Part shown: positions 9,150-21,753 of the stretch, one piece after another
Numbering within the stretch: position 1 is the first letter of the stretch
Layout of the letters: each line of letters begins with the position of its first letter
Origin: Polymyxa betae
Taxonomy: Eukaryota > Endomyxa > Phytomyxea > Plasmodiophorida > Plasmodiophoridae
Length of the DNA stretch: 64,000 bases
Assembly (NCBI GenBank): GCA_003693705.1
Contig: RBZT01000125.1
Coordinates: 372,001-436,000 of the forward strand
Direction: 5' to 3'
Notes under the pieces: model-generated
What the model saw: the letters and a program-made list of their open reading frames with translations, nothing else
Told to the model about the DNA's origin: nothing
Databases searched by the model: none
Position numbers and translations under genes: made by a program

Positions 9150-11890
9150 ATGCAATCGGTTCGCCTCAAGAGCCTACGCCAGACCGACCTGATCGGCCCG
9201 CTTCGAGCCTATATTAATCAGCACTTTTCCGCGAGTGAATCGTCCGGTTTGGATCCAGCTCTCGGTAACGTCCTGCTCGGCTTTGTGTTCCGCGACCTTA
9301 GTGGATTCTCTAGCTGACATTCAAATGTTTCGAGACCAGATTCTGAGGTATTGTAACGCTTCATCCCTCGATTTCGAACGAGCTCTGCACGCTCATGAGG
9401 AATATCTGGCCGCGCTAATGGGGCTGTTGTCGAGGTTCCCTTTTGGTGAGATCGAAGCGCCCAAGCTATTCAAAAAAAAAAACGTATCAGCAGTTACGGT
9501 ATGTCTTTTATTTGCTCGTCTATAAATGCTAACGATTATTAGGTGCAATGGTATGCAACAGACGCATACAAACCTCAAAAATTCGCCGTTTCGTATAATG
9601 TGGCCTTTGAACAGTCTGTAATCTGTTTTAACATTGCTGCTATTCATTCACAGCAAGCTCTATTATTCGATCGCGAATCATCCAACGGCATCCAGTCCGC
9701 ATGTAAAAGCTTTCTCAAAGCAGCGGGCATCTTCCAAACGATGGCGGCTACAATGAGCGGGGTATATGCTAATAATATGGATCTAACTTCTGGAAGCCTG
9801 TCATTTCTTTCAAACTTGATGTTCGCCCAAGCCGCTGCTCTTTCATTTGACTCAGCTGTTCGTAAATCTATGGCACCTGCTGTGCTTTCTGTTCTGGCAG
9901 CCGGTGTTACAGACGCCTATGCACAGGCAAGAACTGCATTACGTAGTCAGCCGGATTTAGCCAAATGGCTATCCAAGTCCGATTTCATTGACGAAAAGTT
10001 CTTGTCCTATCAAATTGGGTAATTTTGGAAATGTTGTTATTAGCGAATTTGAGGTTCAAGGACCCTGTCTAGATGTTTTGAGAGTGCTTCTCATTACTGG
10101 CAATCTGAGAAAGATCAGGCCGACTGCAAATACGGCGTCGTTATTGCTCGATTGCAGCTGTCCCAGCTTCTTTCACAGTCGGTGGCTAGCAGCGAGCCTG
10201 CTCTTGAGAGCTCTCGTAATGCACGAAAGGTTTCCATTTTTTATGTTTTTTATGTGATTCGGTTTCAATCTGATTTATCGATGTAGAAGTTGGACGATAT
10301 CGTTTCCAGTAAACTGAAGACCGCAATTTATGATAATGACACGATCTATCACTATTCTGTTCCAAGTTTTCCTGAGCTACCGGTCATTGCTCCTAAGACC
10401 GTTGTAAAGCCAACTCCTTTCGTTTTGCCTCTTGGAAAACTTCCTCGCGTAATACTTTCTTGTTTGAGACATAATCGTGCTAATTGACTGATAGGCATTT
10501 GATGGCTTGGTATCAGTTGAGATTCAGAAAGCTGTACAGCGTTTTAAATCCGAAATGTCGGATGATGTAGCTGCAATTTCTAACACATGTCTGGATTCCA
10601 CAGACATTTGCCGTTCTGCTCTGTCTGAGATGAACTTTCCTGCTGCATTAGATGCATTGGATGCTGATGCTCGCATCCCTAAGGATATCGTTGGCAAGCT
10701 CAATGATGTTAGAAGTGCAGTCAGTGCTACATTTGTGTAAATTTCTTCTGTAGAATTAAGCAATTTGTTAGGGTGGACTTGCAGTCTTGCAAAATCTTCA
10801 GGGAGAGATACAAGAAATGTCTACCAATGCCTGGTCTATTCGAGATGAAATCGCTCAAATGTTATCAAAAGAACAGGTCCTTTGTTTCATCAGATTTTTC
10901 GGAGAGCTAACGTTTAACAGGAAAATGAAGAAAGGTTTCGGAATCACTACCAGCAGAACTGGGAGAGAACGCCATCATCTGAAATCAATTCTACGTATCA
11001 TCGCGATCTGAGCACTGTCACTAAGTACTTGGAGCAAGCTAAAGAGGCTGATTCCAAGATCGCTACGCTTTTTGCCAACTCTCTTGATATGCTGTCATCG
11101 GTGTCTAAGCCCTTAGCTGAAATTGAATCTTCCCTTCCTGTTCTTGATAAGGTATTGATGTCTGTTGAGCAAATTTGGTATGTCTGACAAACAAGATCAG
11201 TCCGCTAAATCGGACGCAAGTGAGAATGTTCGGTCAATTCTTCATGAGTTGTCATCGTTACTCAGGAAACGTGATCGTCTCATTGACGACTTTGTTAAAG
11301 CAGTCGATTCTTTCGATCCGACTCCCACTGTTTTAGCAAATAAGGTATTGAATTAAGTGAGCATTGTGTGGTTAACTGCTCAACGGCCTTAGGATTCGTC
11401 TACCGTTGATGAAATACTTCAATCCCAAAAATCGCATTTTGATGCAAACCGCAATGCTATAGATGAAAATCTTGCTAGGCAAAGTGTCTTGTTTGATACT
11501 CTGGTTGATGCCAACCAAAAATTCGTGCAAAGCCACAAAGTATCTGGTGTTGAAGAACAACGCCAGAGATGTTTACAGAACATCAACGAAGGCATCGCGG
11601 CATTTGAAAAAATGCACAGAAATTTCGCTGAAGGCATATCCTTTTACACCGATCTGCTTAATGATTATCTGAAGCCGTTAAAAGATGTAAGAGACTCGTA
11701 TCTATGCATTCACCCGCTAACCCGAAAATAGAACGTTTTAGGCTTCGTTACTGCTCGAGACCACGAGGCTCGTCTACTGCTTGATGATATCTCCAGAAGA
11801 TTTGGTCAAGTTTCTATTTCGGACAGAGGAAATCCGGTGCCGAGATCGGTCCCACAAGTGCACAATCCATCTGCACCTCCTCGTTTTTAA
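9150..11890 (+). CDS. BRO1/ALIX-type ESCRT-associated protein (PalA/Rim20-like)
   Basis: Scaffold protein of the ALIX/PalA/Rim20 family, acting at endosomes with ESCRT-III or in the ambient-pH pathway. The N-terminus fits the BRO1 opening (MQSVRLKSLRQTDLIGPL) and, after an intron near 9270-9315, reads ADIQMFRDQILRYCN. The BRO1 core is clear: WYATDAYKPQKFA, SYNVAFEQSVICFNIAAIHSQ, SACKSFLKAAGIFQTM, LMFAQAAALSFDSAV, followed by the downstream coiled-coil V-like domain (exons from about 10290 to 11820 with heptad-rich Gln/Glu/Ala helices). It ends with a short proline-containing tail (VPQVHNPSAPPRF). About ten introns of 45-60 bases are present. The tail is much shorter than the proline-rich tail of animal ALIX, which is closer to the fungal PalA/Rim20 form. 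Converges on the glutamine synthetase gene with a 78-base gap. Confidence 0.88.
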
Positions 11891-11968
11891 TTGCATAAAC
11901 TTATTGTATTATTCTGGTCTCTTCAGACAAGTGACTTTATGAAGCATCTTTACGCTGTTCCCAAATTT

Positions 11969-13780
11969 TTATATCATCTCGAAATATCGATTTCGCTCCC
12001 AATCCGTAACGGATTTGTTAAATGCTTGGTACTCCTTTCGGAAGAAATTGCTGTAATGCTCAACAACATCTTCACCGAAGGCCTTGCGGGCAAAGTCGCT
12101 GTTCTCGAATGTCTCTACCCCAGAGAGTAATGATTTAGGAACCTCTGGAATCTGCTTCGCTTCGTAAATGTTTCCATTGAAACATCTGGGAGGCTCAATT
12201 TGCTGCTTAATACCTTCAAAGCCAGATGCAATTGAGGCGGCGAAGACCAAATAAGGATTGACGTCAGCGCCTTGATAACAGTTCACTACATCTTATAAAA
12301 GAAATCACTTGATCATACCTGGAATTCGGCATTCGATGCGCAGGCTCTTGCCTTTGCCTACCGCGCGGTAGCCAGCAGTTCTGTTATCATACGACCCTGA
12401 ACGCCTAAGTCAGCAATAAAATGAAGTGAACCAAATTGCCTTACAAGCTAGGCGAGTAGGCGCCCATGACGAACTTTGGAATCTTTTGTATGAATTCACA
12501 GTTGGCGCATAGAATGGCATGCAATCAGGAGTGAACTTTAACCAACCTGGTCATCATCATCAAAATCTGAGGCAGATGCTTAACAATATTTCCCAGACCG
12601 CCCAGGAACATTTTGAATTCAGGAGAGCACTTAATGCCATCGAAATCTTCGTCTCCTTGAAAAGCATTGACAGTGTTTTCCTGTTTGTCGTTTTGTTTCC
12701 ATAGACTAAGATGAACGTGACAACCACTGCCGGTGGCATCGGTAAAAGGCTTGGCCATGAATGTCACGCTGCATCCCATTGAGTCGGCAACTTCTTTTAA
12801 GCACTGCTTATAGACCACATGCCGATCGCTCATTGTCTTCGTATTCGAGTTAGCACTGAATAGAGACACAATCTGATGCAGGACACACCAGCGGTTCTGC
12901 ATATTTGACGTTTAACTCGTGCTGGCCGACTCCAGCTTCACCTTTGCTGTTTTCGACTGGAATCCCTGATAAACTGCAAAGTTTTGGTTATTGTGGACTT
13001 TGTGGAACGAACGTTGCGTTTACCGAAGGTGCTTCCTGAAACTGGAAGTCAAATCCTCCTCTCGAGTAGTTTGTAGTATGTGATAATCCTCGACGTGGTT
13101 TGAAACCGGAATAACATGGTTGGGATGATAGCCTAAGCATTAATTTAGTGATGATCATATTATAATAAACTTCGTTACTGTTCTTATTTGCATTAGCATA
13201 GGATGTTCGATATTGGTAATATTCTAATTCTGATCTTGACACTCAAAATCAACAATCTAAAATAGGGTACTTACAAACCTGTGGCTGCAAGCGCTCCAAA
13301 TCCTTTGTTCTTTATGGCATCTAATTGTTTCCGAAGAACAGAACGGGGAGCGTACTGGATCAAATCGTGATTTGCGTTGTTGTAATGAACGTCGCAAATA
13401 ATCATTGCTGTTCGGTCAAGCCATGAGGCAATTCGTAAGCTTGATAAATCCGGTATTAAATGCATATCGCCGTATCCTGAAATCTGTATGAGGCTTGAAA
13501 CAATCAGAGCAAATAAACTCTGGTACCCTTCTCCCAGTTAGCAAACGACATGTCTGGTATCGGGTTCATGCTCATATCGCATGCTAAGAGATAATTGCCT
13601 TTGCAAGCTGCGTCATTTGCCCATCAAGAATCTAAGAGCTGCCTTACAGCAATGCGTCCCATTTGTTAAACAGTCTTCCAGGAAAAATTCAGCATCAAAT
13701 CGTTTGCCCATCAGCCTCCCATATATATCACTAAATCCAACGACAACCGTACGAATATTGTCATCTGTTCCCACATCCAT
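11969..13780 (-). CDS. Class-I-type glutamine synthetase family protein
   Basis: Ligase of the glutamine synthetase fold that condenses ammonium or an amine with glutamate using ATP. Spliced reading from ATG at 13780 gives an N-terminal beta-grasp (VVVGFSDIYGRLMGKRFD), a typical GDMHLIPDLSSLRIASWLD segment, RSVLRKQLDAI, then the catalytic C-terminal domain with SVTFMAKPF, the ATP/metal motif GSGCHVHLSLW, and near the end GADVNPYLVFAASIASGF and VTDWERNRYFEMI. These features fit the class I / gamma-glutamyl-polyamine synthetase-like (GlnA3, PuuA, FluG-related) branch rather than the usual eukaryotic class II enzyme. Whether the amine acceptor is ammonium or a polyamine cannot be told. At least five introns. 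The start is chosen because upstream in-frame codons soon meet a stop. Confidence 0.88.
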
Positions 13781-14257
13781 AAATTTCGCAGGTATCCTGA
13801 AACGAGACTCAACTCTTCACAAGCGATTTGAGCTCGTTAACGGTTATATGGCCACGAGGCACGGCCGTCGTTATCAAGCGATGCGCCCCAGCAGCGACAG
13901 ACACCAACCGTCTCAGCATGATGGAGCAATGGGAAGACAGCAGTATTCAAGAACTGGATAAAGAAGGCGACTACACAGGGTTGCTGCTTTTTTCTTACTT
14001 GGTGTGGGGGGACTCACAGTCGAATGTAATGTTACTTTCCCGTCTCTTTACATTTCACCATTTAATAATGTCATTAGTTTAAAGCGTCTGGGCGTCAAAG
14101 TCACGAAGGAGGTAATGATGCAGCAGATGATCGCTGGGTCCGGCGTCGATTCCATGAATCGCAACCGGACCACATTGTTGCGGAATGCAAATTGTTGCAC
14201 GTTACAGCAGTTGGCAGCCGAAAGAATGCCTGTCCCAGGGCCAAATTTCCTATTGGC
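13781..14257. other. Bidirectional promoter region between glutamine synthetase and NPHP4
   Basis: The gap of 477 bases separates two divergent starts. On the minus strand a 37-codon frame (13810-13920) opens with MLRRLVSVAAGAHRLI and stops; it could be an upstream frame in the synthetase leader. On the plus strand the NPHP4 frame is open back to about 14076 and has a further ATG at 14192. No RNA gene seen. Confidence 0.4.
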
Positions 14258-17200
14258 ATGGCCGTTGCCACTAGCGCCGTCAATGAGCTGTCTTTAGATT
14301 CGGCAAAGCAGCTCCGAAAGTGGTATGCCTATTCACGCGCCCACGAACTCATACCAAGCACGGCTTCTACCATTGCCAATCCAGATACGCCAAATGCATT
14401 CCTATGCTTGCGGTTGGACCGTCTTGAAGGTCTACTATGGCACAACGTGCTGGATACTGATTTCTCAATGATAATTTTATAGGTTTACGAATACCGCGAC
14501 AGGTTACTGAGCGATATGGTGCTGCCGCGACGCTGCAGATCTGCGTCCGTATCTCGTTTTTCCATGAGAGCACACGACGGTTCTTTGGTCGCACGGCAAC
14601 AACGCCAACGGTCGCCTTCGACGCCAGCTCCGATGGGACACTCGTTTTGAACGCCCCATTATATTTCCAAACGAGAATCTGCGACCCAACTGCGTTCGCC
14701 GTCGCTGAGCCCGTTCTCACTATCCTGGAACCTATTGATGGCGCTATAATTGAAAGCGTCGCGTTGGGATTTTGCACGCTAAACATTTTCGGTCGTTCGT
14801 TGTCATCTTTGCCCAGCTTGACCACGATGTCTGCATCTCGATCCCGCTCGTCGTCGTCAAGCTCATCATCAGCTTTGCATCGTCCGTTGTTTCAAGGATC
14901 GGCACGGGCCCTCCTCGTTATCGATCCTGCCGTAAATTGGAAAGATCGTTTAAAAGCAACCCCGGCTCGTCTTGTGTATGATATTCTGGACGCTTCATCG
15001 CTGCGTGATGCTGTGTCACATTTGATCCAAGATAATGAGCTTATCACAACGCAATCAATAGTAGCTGGCTTACCGCAACGTGCATTAGCAACAGTTCTGG
15101 CTCCGCCACCTTCTGCGGTTATTCAAATATCGTCCCCGAAAATTGCCATTCCAGAAGAAATGGAACCTCGTGCGCTACGGCATGTCGACAACCTTCGTCG
15201 TCGTTCCGGTGGCAAAGTCGTCAATCGACGCCTGATTTTGGGCGTTCACAACGGTCGACGATTCATTCATCCTCCAGTCGGATTAGAGCTAATGGCGGCT
15301 CCGAGGAATCAAGCCTTTAATTACGCGTTTGAAGGCACGACAACGTTGTCAGTTCGAGCATCGTTTGACGATCCTCTAATCGTTTTTGTCGTCGAAATTT
15401 TGCTGGAAATTGAATGGCAGACCGATAGCAGCAAGGTGCCTGAACGAGCTGTAATCTGTACTGGATGGACAGCACGACCGATATATTCGACAGAGCTGCC
15501 CGCCAATGACAAAAGGATCAATATGACCTTGCTATCAGTGCCAGGCCGTTCACCGTCAAATATGATGACGTTGGCTTTCAGCGATATTGCCATTTGTATA
15601 GAAGTTGGCATTCAGGATCCGAATCTGAACGCCATGGAACTACCCAGGTTATTAACTGCAGCAGATACTCAAATTGAGAGAGAACAAGATTTCGATCCTA
15701 TCGAGAGAAAGAGCCAGATTGGAGAACAACCACCGAGTTCTCAAGAAAAACAGTCGCCTCCCAGGACAAAACCGCCACCATCTAATTTCCTCAAGCTCGC
15801 AGCTGCACCAGCTGCCATCCTTATTGATGGTGCGATATGTCTAAATCATTTTAAGCTTCTTGCTTATGTGTCTCCAGGGGCATTGCCAAATTATGACATC
15901 TCTCTCGAACTGGAAGTTAACGACCCATTAAAAGCAGCCCGATACCAAGTGCGATCATGGACGTCCAAACATGGATGATTCTACTGATTCTGCATCTTAG
16001 GTCACTATAGAATGGATCGAAAGCATGGGCGCCCAGCCCTTCACCAGCATCGTCATGTTCATGCACATTTTTGGTGAAAAGGCCCTCGTCAGCAACCCAG
16101 TTGAACTCTCAGCAGGTTGGTCTCATTTATTTTTTCCATGCCAGACTGGATTGACGTAACACAGCTAGTGATTTCATTACGGGAAAGTCTTCATTAAGGC
16201 AAAACCTATCAATCAGTCATGCCATCTTCGTTAGAGGGCGCGACCACGATGAGTTTGTCAGCCGGATCTATGAGCAAAATGCAACTTTAGAAGTTTGGGA
16301 CTACAAATCTCAAATGTTAATCGGCCACGCTCGAATGAACTTGCGGCATACTTTACGACAGCGCCAGGTTTCCAGCTAGCGAACTACTATCGCTACCTTT
16401 TCAATATTGTTTGGTAGCCTTCAATTGAAGCGCGCGTAACCGTTAACGTTGAAGACTCCGACGATAACGTTCGTGGTCGTTTGGGGATTATGATTCGTCA
16501 TTTTGGACTTCCAGAAGAGCCTGATTCTGATTATGATGCTGCCATAATAACTCAGCCTCGTTCCCATCATATCCGCCGTGCTTTTGATAAATCATCTGGT
16601 TTGTCAATACTATGTTTTTGTTTCATAATCATATCCATTTGCTTAGAAATAATTGCTTTGAGCTCGAATCTGAATTCATCGCGGTCGGCTCAACCTATGC
16701 GAGTGATTGATCGACATGCGATTCTTGGTGATAAATTGGCTGAATATGGGTGGCACCACTCTGTTGCACAGCATCAAAATCACGTTTATGATTCCTATTC
16801 TGCACATGCCGATCAGCGTGCAAAGCTTCGCCACTTGAAACCAATCGTCAGTTACGTTGGACCTGATATACCGTCTTACTGAACGTTATTAGGTTCGCCC
16901 ACCGCTGTCGCCCTTGAATTCAACGAAAATGGAACGTGGTCTAGCGCTCATCGACGATTTCCGATCGCAAATGAAACAAGAAGGTGTGAAGAGGCTGATG
17001 CACCAGCAATGTCGTAAGATCCGAACCCGATTCGGGGAGGCGGTGCTGTTCCGTGCTCGGCTAAAGAATCCGTATCGTCAAAAGACTCGCTTTATGCTGC
17101 GTCTTCGTAATGTATAGCGATCGTTACCGTAATTTCATTAATAATCTTTTTTGTCATAGCATCCGGATGAAGCCCGTTTAGGAGGGTTACGATTAGTTAC

Positions 17201-19003
17201 CACTGCATCAGAGTTAAGGCATTGTCAGAGCCTTTTTTACGATGCAAACTCCAACGATCGGGAAGCTGATCGGCTTGGCCGTGTAGCGCTGCTGAAGCAT
17301 AAAGGCGATGACAAAGAGTAGGCAGGTGAACTATACCTTGTTAAATGCTCATCTTAATCAGAATTCTGCTGGAGCTGGGTGTCGAAGAATCCATTTTGTT
17401 TTGTTTCTGCTTCCAGCTTTGGGATGCCACCAGCATCCCGGAACCGTATACAGAAAAGGATACGAAATGCCAAAGTCCTTTCGTGGAATTAGTGGGTTTC
17501 TAAAACGGGCATTGGCTGATTGGAATTCATTCGGGATAGGTTGCCCCAGCTACACCAGAACGAAGACAAACATTCAGCAGTGAAATCTCTATTGAGAACG
17601 CCGATAACCATAATTATGTGTCCGGCCTGAAACTTCAAATCGAGCAAGCGCCTTTTTTGGTAAATCAGCAAGCCACAATTATATGTTGTCTGAATTATTT
17701 CATGTAGGTCGATGTTACTTTCCGATTTTACCACTTTAACAATGAGATTTTGAAAGCAAGTCTTCCTCTGAGCAGAGCCTGCGCTGATAGAGACCATCGA
17801 TTGCCTCTTGAGAACCGATTTGCGAACACCAATGGTATCGCTAAGGTGGGGTTCGGTGCGTCTGTCCCTTCGTATCCTTGAGCCAATAATGAAGGTCCGT
17901 TGTACAAACGATGCGGTTGCTTTTGAGTTTAGCAAAAGCGATGATGGATTCGGCGTCTTGAACTTCCGATACGCATGCGGTCAATATCCTGAAGTTGACC
18001 TCTTCTATCTGCTTTTGTATGTGCTTTATGATTGGAGTCTCTGTAGCTGATTTTTGTTCAAGATTTGAGGATGAGTTTTGTTTTTCGCTTCGCTGCATTT
18101 GGAAAGTACTGATTTACTCTCGACGTAAGCATGCCATGCGTGAACTTTATAGGTATGCATGGCTAAGCATATTCATAGCTCGTATCGACGTAAACGCTAT
18201 CGTTGGAGCATCCCAGATAGTGCAAGCATGCTTACCTCCAGTCAACTTAAGGTTGCAGATTAGATTCTTCTTCAGCTGAAAGTAACAGAACTGCAGGAAT
18301 CTCTCTCTCGCTGTCGGGTTTTCATCTGATCCGTCATTGCTTAATTTGGAGCACGGTAGCACTTCTTTCGAACTGGTTTCTAATGCATTGAATCAGGTCT
18401 TTCCTATGCTGTAACGCTCTAGATTTTTCGTTTCACATGGCTTTATAGATTGGACTTCTGGTTCGACCTAATGCTAATCATACCGATGGTGCACATGTTC
18501 TTGTCAATTTACTAGATGCTAGTGATTTTACAGTTGTTTACAGCTGGCTTGTCGAAGTTCATATTACATTTCCGCCAATTTCTACTTCATTCGATGTTGC
18601 ATTATCTCTAGGTTGTATATTGGTTTCCGTTTGTCTGCAGTCAAAACTGACAATGTTCTGAAGGGTCCACTACAAAGAAAAAAATTCGTTATAAAAACGG
18701 ATATAACGAAGATCGGGTATTCAAGTTCGAAAGCAGCAACCCTAGGTATTTGCAAGTAATAACAAATACTGTCAAAATTTCAGCAAACGAAGAGGTTTGG
18801 CATTGATTTTAGCTTCTTAACAATGATTGAACCGTTTCAAGGGTATTTTTGTGTTGTCATTTCCAGCACAGAGCTCTGCTAAAAACGAAATGGTCTACGT
18901 TTTCATTAATGATGCGCAAGATCATAATGAGGAATGTCTATCATTTTCATTAACATATGGGGTTCGCCGCTCAGCGACTGAAGCTAAAAGGATGTCCATA
19001 TAG
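14258..19003 (+). CDS. NPHP4: Nephrocystin-4 homologue (ciliary transition zone)
   Basis: Large scaffold of the ciliary transition zone (NPHP module with NPHP1 and RPGRIP1L). The recognition is by ordered motifs along the whole human protein: WYAYSRAHELIPST near the start, RISFFHESTRRFFGRT, NAPLYFQTRICDPTAFAVAE, the family signature RRLILGVHNGRRFIHPP, then ATLEVWDYKSQMLIGHARM, the VLFRARLKNPYRQKTRFML repeat, VDVTFRFYHFNNEILKASLPL, and the C-terminal VFINDAQDHNEECLSFSL strand. One long exon (about 14512-15978) encodes the Ser-rich and Pro-rich middle; the rest is cut by about ten short introns. The last exon ends with TAG at 19001-19003. Start at 14258 aligns with the usual N-terminus; an in-frame ATG at 14192 is an alternative. 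Presence of this gene is strong evidence for a cilium or flagellum. Confidence 0.88.
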
Positions 19004-19134
19004 AGTGCTTTTCTAGTACGTACATCCACTAATAAATAAGATATGAGCAATATAATAGCCCGAGATTAAATCTCAATCAAGAATCCGAAACTTCCTTCGT
19101 GATTTTGTGAAGTCGCCGGTTGCGCAAACAGATA

Positions 19135-20041
19135 ATGAGCGAAGGTGACTTGGCTGGATTTTCCTTTAGCCTTACCGATGACCGAACGGCTACCGACGAA
19201 ACCCTTCACGCTCGAGATGTTCAGCTGGCATACGATGGTCTTAAAATTGCCTGGATCAACGAGCGAGCTGCTCCTGAGATCTTACCGTATCAGGGTCACA
19301 TCGTAGATAAATTGAAGTTCACAATCGATGAAGAGGTGTCTGTCATCAATTCGAAATGATCCTATTCGAGTTACTGATCGTTGATCAGCAAGATCGACTA
19401 ATGGAAGAACAAAGAACCGGTCGAACAGCTGGGTTTCATTCAATATCGGATCAGATCAAGCAATTAGAAATTGATCGAGTTCGCTTTCTCCTTGCTTCCT
19501 ATCTTAGGACGCGGCTGAAAAAAGTAAACCTTTAAACGCTATGCTGACAGTACATTTTGTGACCGAACATCTAGATCGAACGATTCGTAATGAAGATCTT
19601 GCTGACATCACATTATTTCGAGTGTTTATCCGAAGCAGAAAAGGAGTTCGCAAAGCAGTACGAGAAATTTATGTGTTTTAACGCATTCTGTCTAACATGG
19701 AAACAGATACGTTGATTTGCTAGCTCTGCATTTCGAGGATTCGTTTTTAAATGCGATTCCCGAAAGAGTTCGGTCCCTAGACGAGCCAGGTGAAGGAGGA
19801 CCCAATATGAGTATGAGCCATTGTCAGTTCCGTTTGGGTTGCGATGGCTAACTGGTTTGTAGTAGAAGAGCCTATGCTTGATCAACATGTATTTATTCGA
19901 GTCACGAATCCTGTCGGGCCATTTACTGTTCAAAATTCTCAGCAAGAGGATCGAATCAACCTCGAAGCTGAGGATATTGTCTTGGGGCGTTATAGCGCCT
20001 TTAAAGTATTGTTGGAAACAGATCAGGGTCAACTTATATAA
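19135..20041 (+). CDS. SLD5: GINS complex subunit SLD5
   Basis: Subunit of the GINS tetramer, part of the CMG replicative helicase. The protein begins MSEGDLAGFSFSL and contains IAWINERAAPEILPYQGHIV, IKQLEIDRVRFLLASYLR, RLKKIERFVMKIL, CLSEAEKEFAKQY, and the C-terminal B domain with VFIRVTNPVGPF, DIVLGRYSAFKVLLETDQGQLI. These match the alpha-helical A domain and beta-strand B domain of human GINS4 in order and length (about 220 residues). Introns lie near 19337-19390, 19524-19573, about 19673-19708 and about 19810-19861; the last has a clear CTAAC branch-like site. An ATG 15 bases upstream in the same frame is possible. It ends 54 bases before the stop codon of the convergent Rpn7 gene. Confidence 0.9.
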
Positions 20042-20095
20042 TGATATTTGTATTGTCTCCATGTTTTGTTCTGATCTGAGTAGGCTCTAACTTTA

Positions 20096-21753
20096 TTAGT
20101 AAGTGATAACTCGAGATAATTTCTGAATACGGTTGAGCAAATGATCACCATGCTTAATGACAGACTGATACTGGGCGTTCTTGGCATCAGGTCGGCATGT
20201 GGCAATAATGCCACCGACCTACAAAGCGTTAGCTGATTCATAGCATCACACAAGTTCTGATAACCTTATCAATCTTGCAGTTTAGCCTTCCTGCTGCAAT
20301 ATGTTCTGACAAAGACTTGTCAAGCAATTCTTCCGATATAGAAAAGGTATTTGCCATAGACGCAATCTGCAAAATGTTCGATAATTAGCACGAGCAAAAG
20401 AACCCAGCTCTTATCGTACGGTTATGGAACGATATGACTGCAAGAACTGCCTATAAGCGACAACTCTAAGCTCGCGTAAGATGTAGGCAACATGGCGATG
20501 CAGATATGGGTCTAATTCAACCAAGCGCAATACTGACATCAGCGATGGGAAGAAAGTTTGGTATTCGCACTGTCAATTGTGTGAGTGTTTTGCACAGATA
20601 ATATCATTTCTCAACCTTAAACATAGAAGTCAAAAACAGATGCAAGTCGTCAACGTCGCGAATCACAGCAAGAACATCGGGAGCATTTACCAGCTGTTCA
20701 CGAATTATATTACGAGGCTGGGTTGCAATTAGTTTAGTTGTTCACATCCAACATCTACATAAGGACACACCTGGGTCATCATGGTACAAATGACAGTGTA
20801 AAGAACGAAGCGGCGGTAAGAAAACAGCTCGTAACAAGTAAAGGTCGAAACAGAATCGAGAAGCAATTTCGCTGCTTCGCTGAATTCACGACCAATCAAC
20901 AAGAAGGTCGCATTGTATACTTTAAGGCGATTGCGGCGTTCCCAGTCACCTCCTTTTTCAACCATTCTATTGGTGAACCAATTAGAGTTGTGATGACAAT
21001 CCTGCAACGTACATACGAAGAAGTTTCCTCGATCAGCTTCTTAACGGAAGAGAAGTCGCTCCAGAAAAGCCCCAACCGAATTTGGTCAAACATGAGGTCA
21101 ATCTTCTGACCGCTGCCGACCTATCAAAATTGAATAAACTGGATACACAGCATTGAACGGCTATCTTACCGTTTTGCTCATCGTTTCCTTGTAGCACTCT
21201 TCAGCTTTAGCCTTATCGCCAATGCGTGCATAGAATTCGGCTTTTCGCTAAAAGAAGTTATTATAAGATTTTAAAGAAAGCTCGCATATCATAAAGAGCC
21301 AACCTGAACTGCATCGCGAACTTCGCTTTCCCCCAAACTGTCAACAGCATCTTTGATCTTGGCCTCAATCTCAGCGAGCTCCTGGAATGGATATCAGCGA
21401 CTATAATACCTATTTTGATTATGTTGATTCCAAACATACTTGAGCGTTAATCACATCCAGCTTCTCTTGCAGCCCTGGGGCAGTTTGGAACTTTGAGTCA
21501 TGAGATGTCACGTGTCTTAGGAAAGGGCCCATCTCTTCAAAAACCAAATGAAAATTCGATATGAAGCTTTTAGTGCATACTAACTGTGTTCCTCAATAGC
21601 TGAGAGCAATTTCTTCCTGAGCTCAGTTTTTTGAGCACGGCTGGTGACCGAATCGTCCAGAGCTAGACGGGTCCGAACCTCAAGCAACTCCATCAGCAGT
21701 GCCTGAGATTCCCCTTGCTTCACTTCGTCCTTTTTCAGTTCCCAATCAAACAT
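20096..21753 (-). CDS. RPN7: 26S proteasome regulatory subunit Rpn7 (PSMD6)
   Basis: PCI-domain subunit of the 19S lid. The protein shows an N-terminal helical region ([20 protein letters not shown], then [20 protein letters not shown]), the highly conserved [56 protein letters not shown] and, at the C-terminus, [18 protein letters not shown] before the TAA at 20096-20098. The C-terminal [15 protein letters not shown] segment is the usual Rpn7 signature. About ten introns of 45-60 bases. Start at 21753 ([13 protein letters not shown]) leaves an N-terminus slightly shorter than the human one; no better upstream ATG was found. Confidence 0.92.

Noticed and set aside
13921-14257. Possible short gene (MEQWEDSSIQELDKEGDY...) upstream of NPHP4
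   Set aside because: I could not splice it into a consistent frame without non-consensus junctions; left as intergenic.
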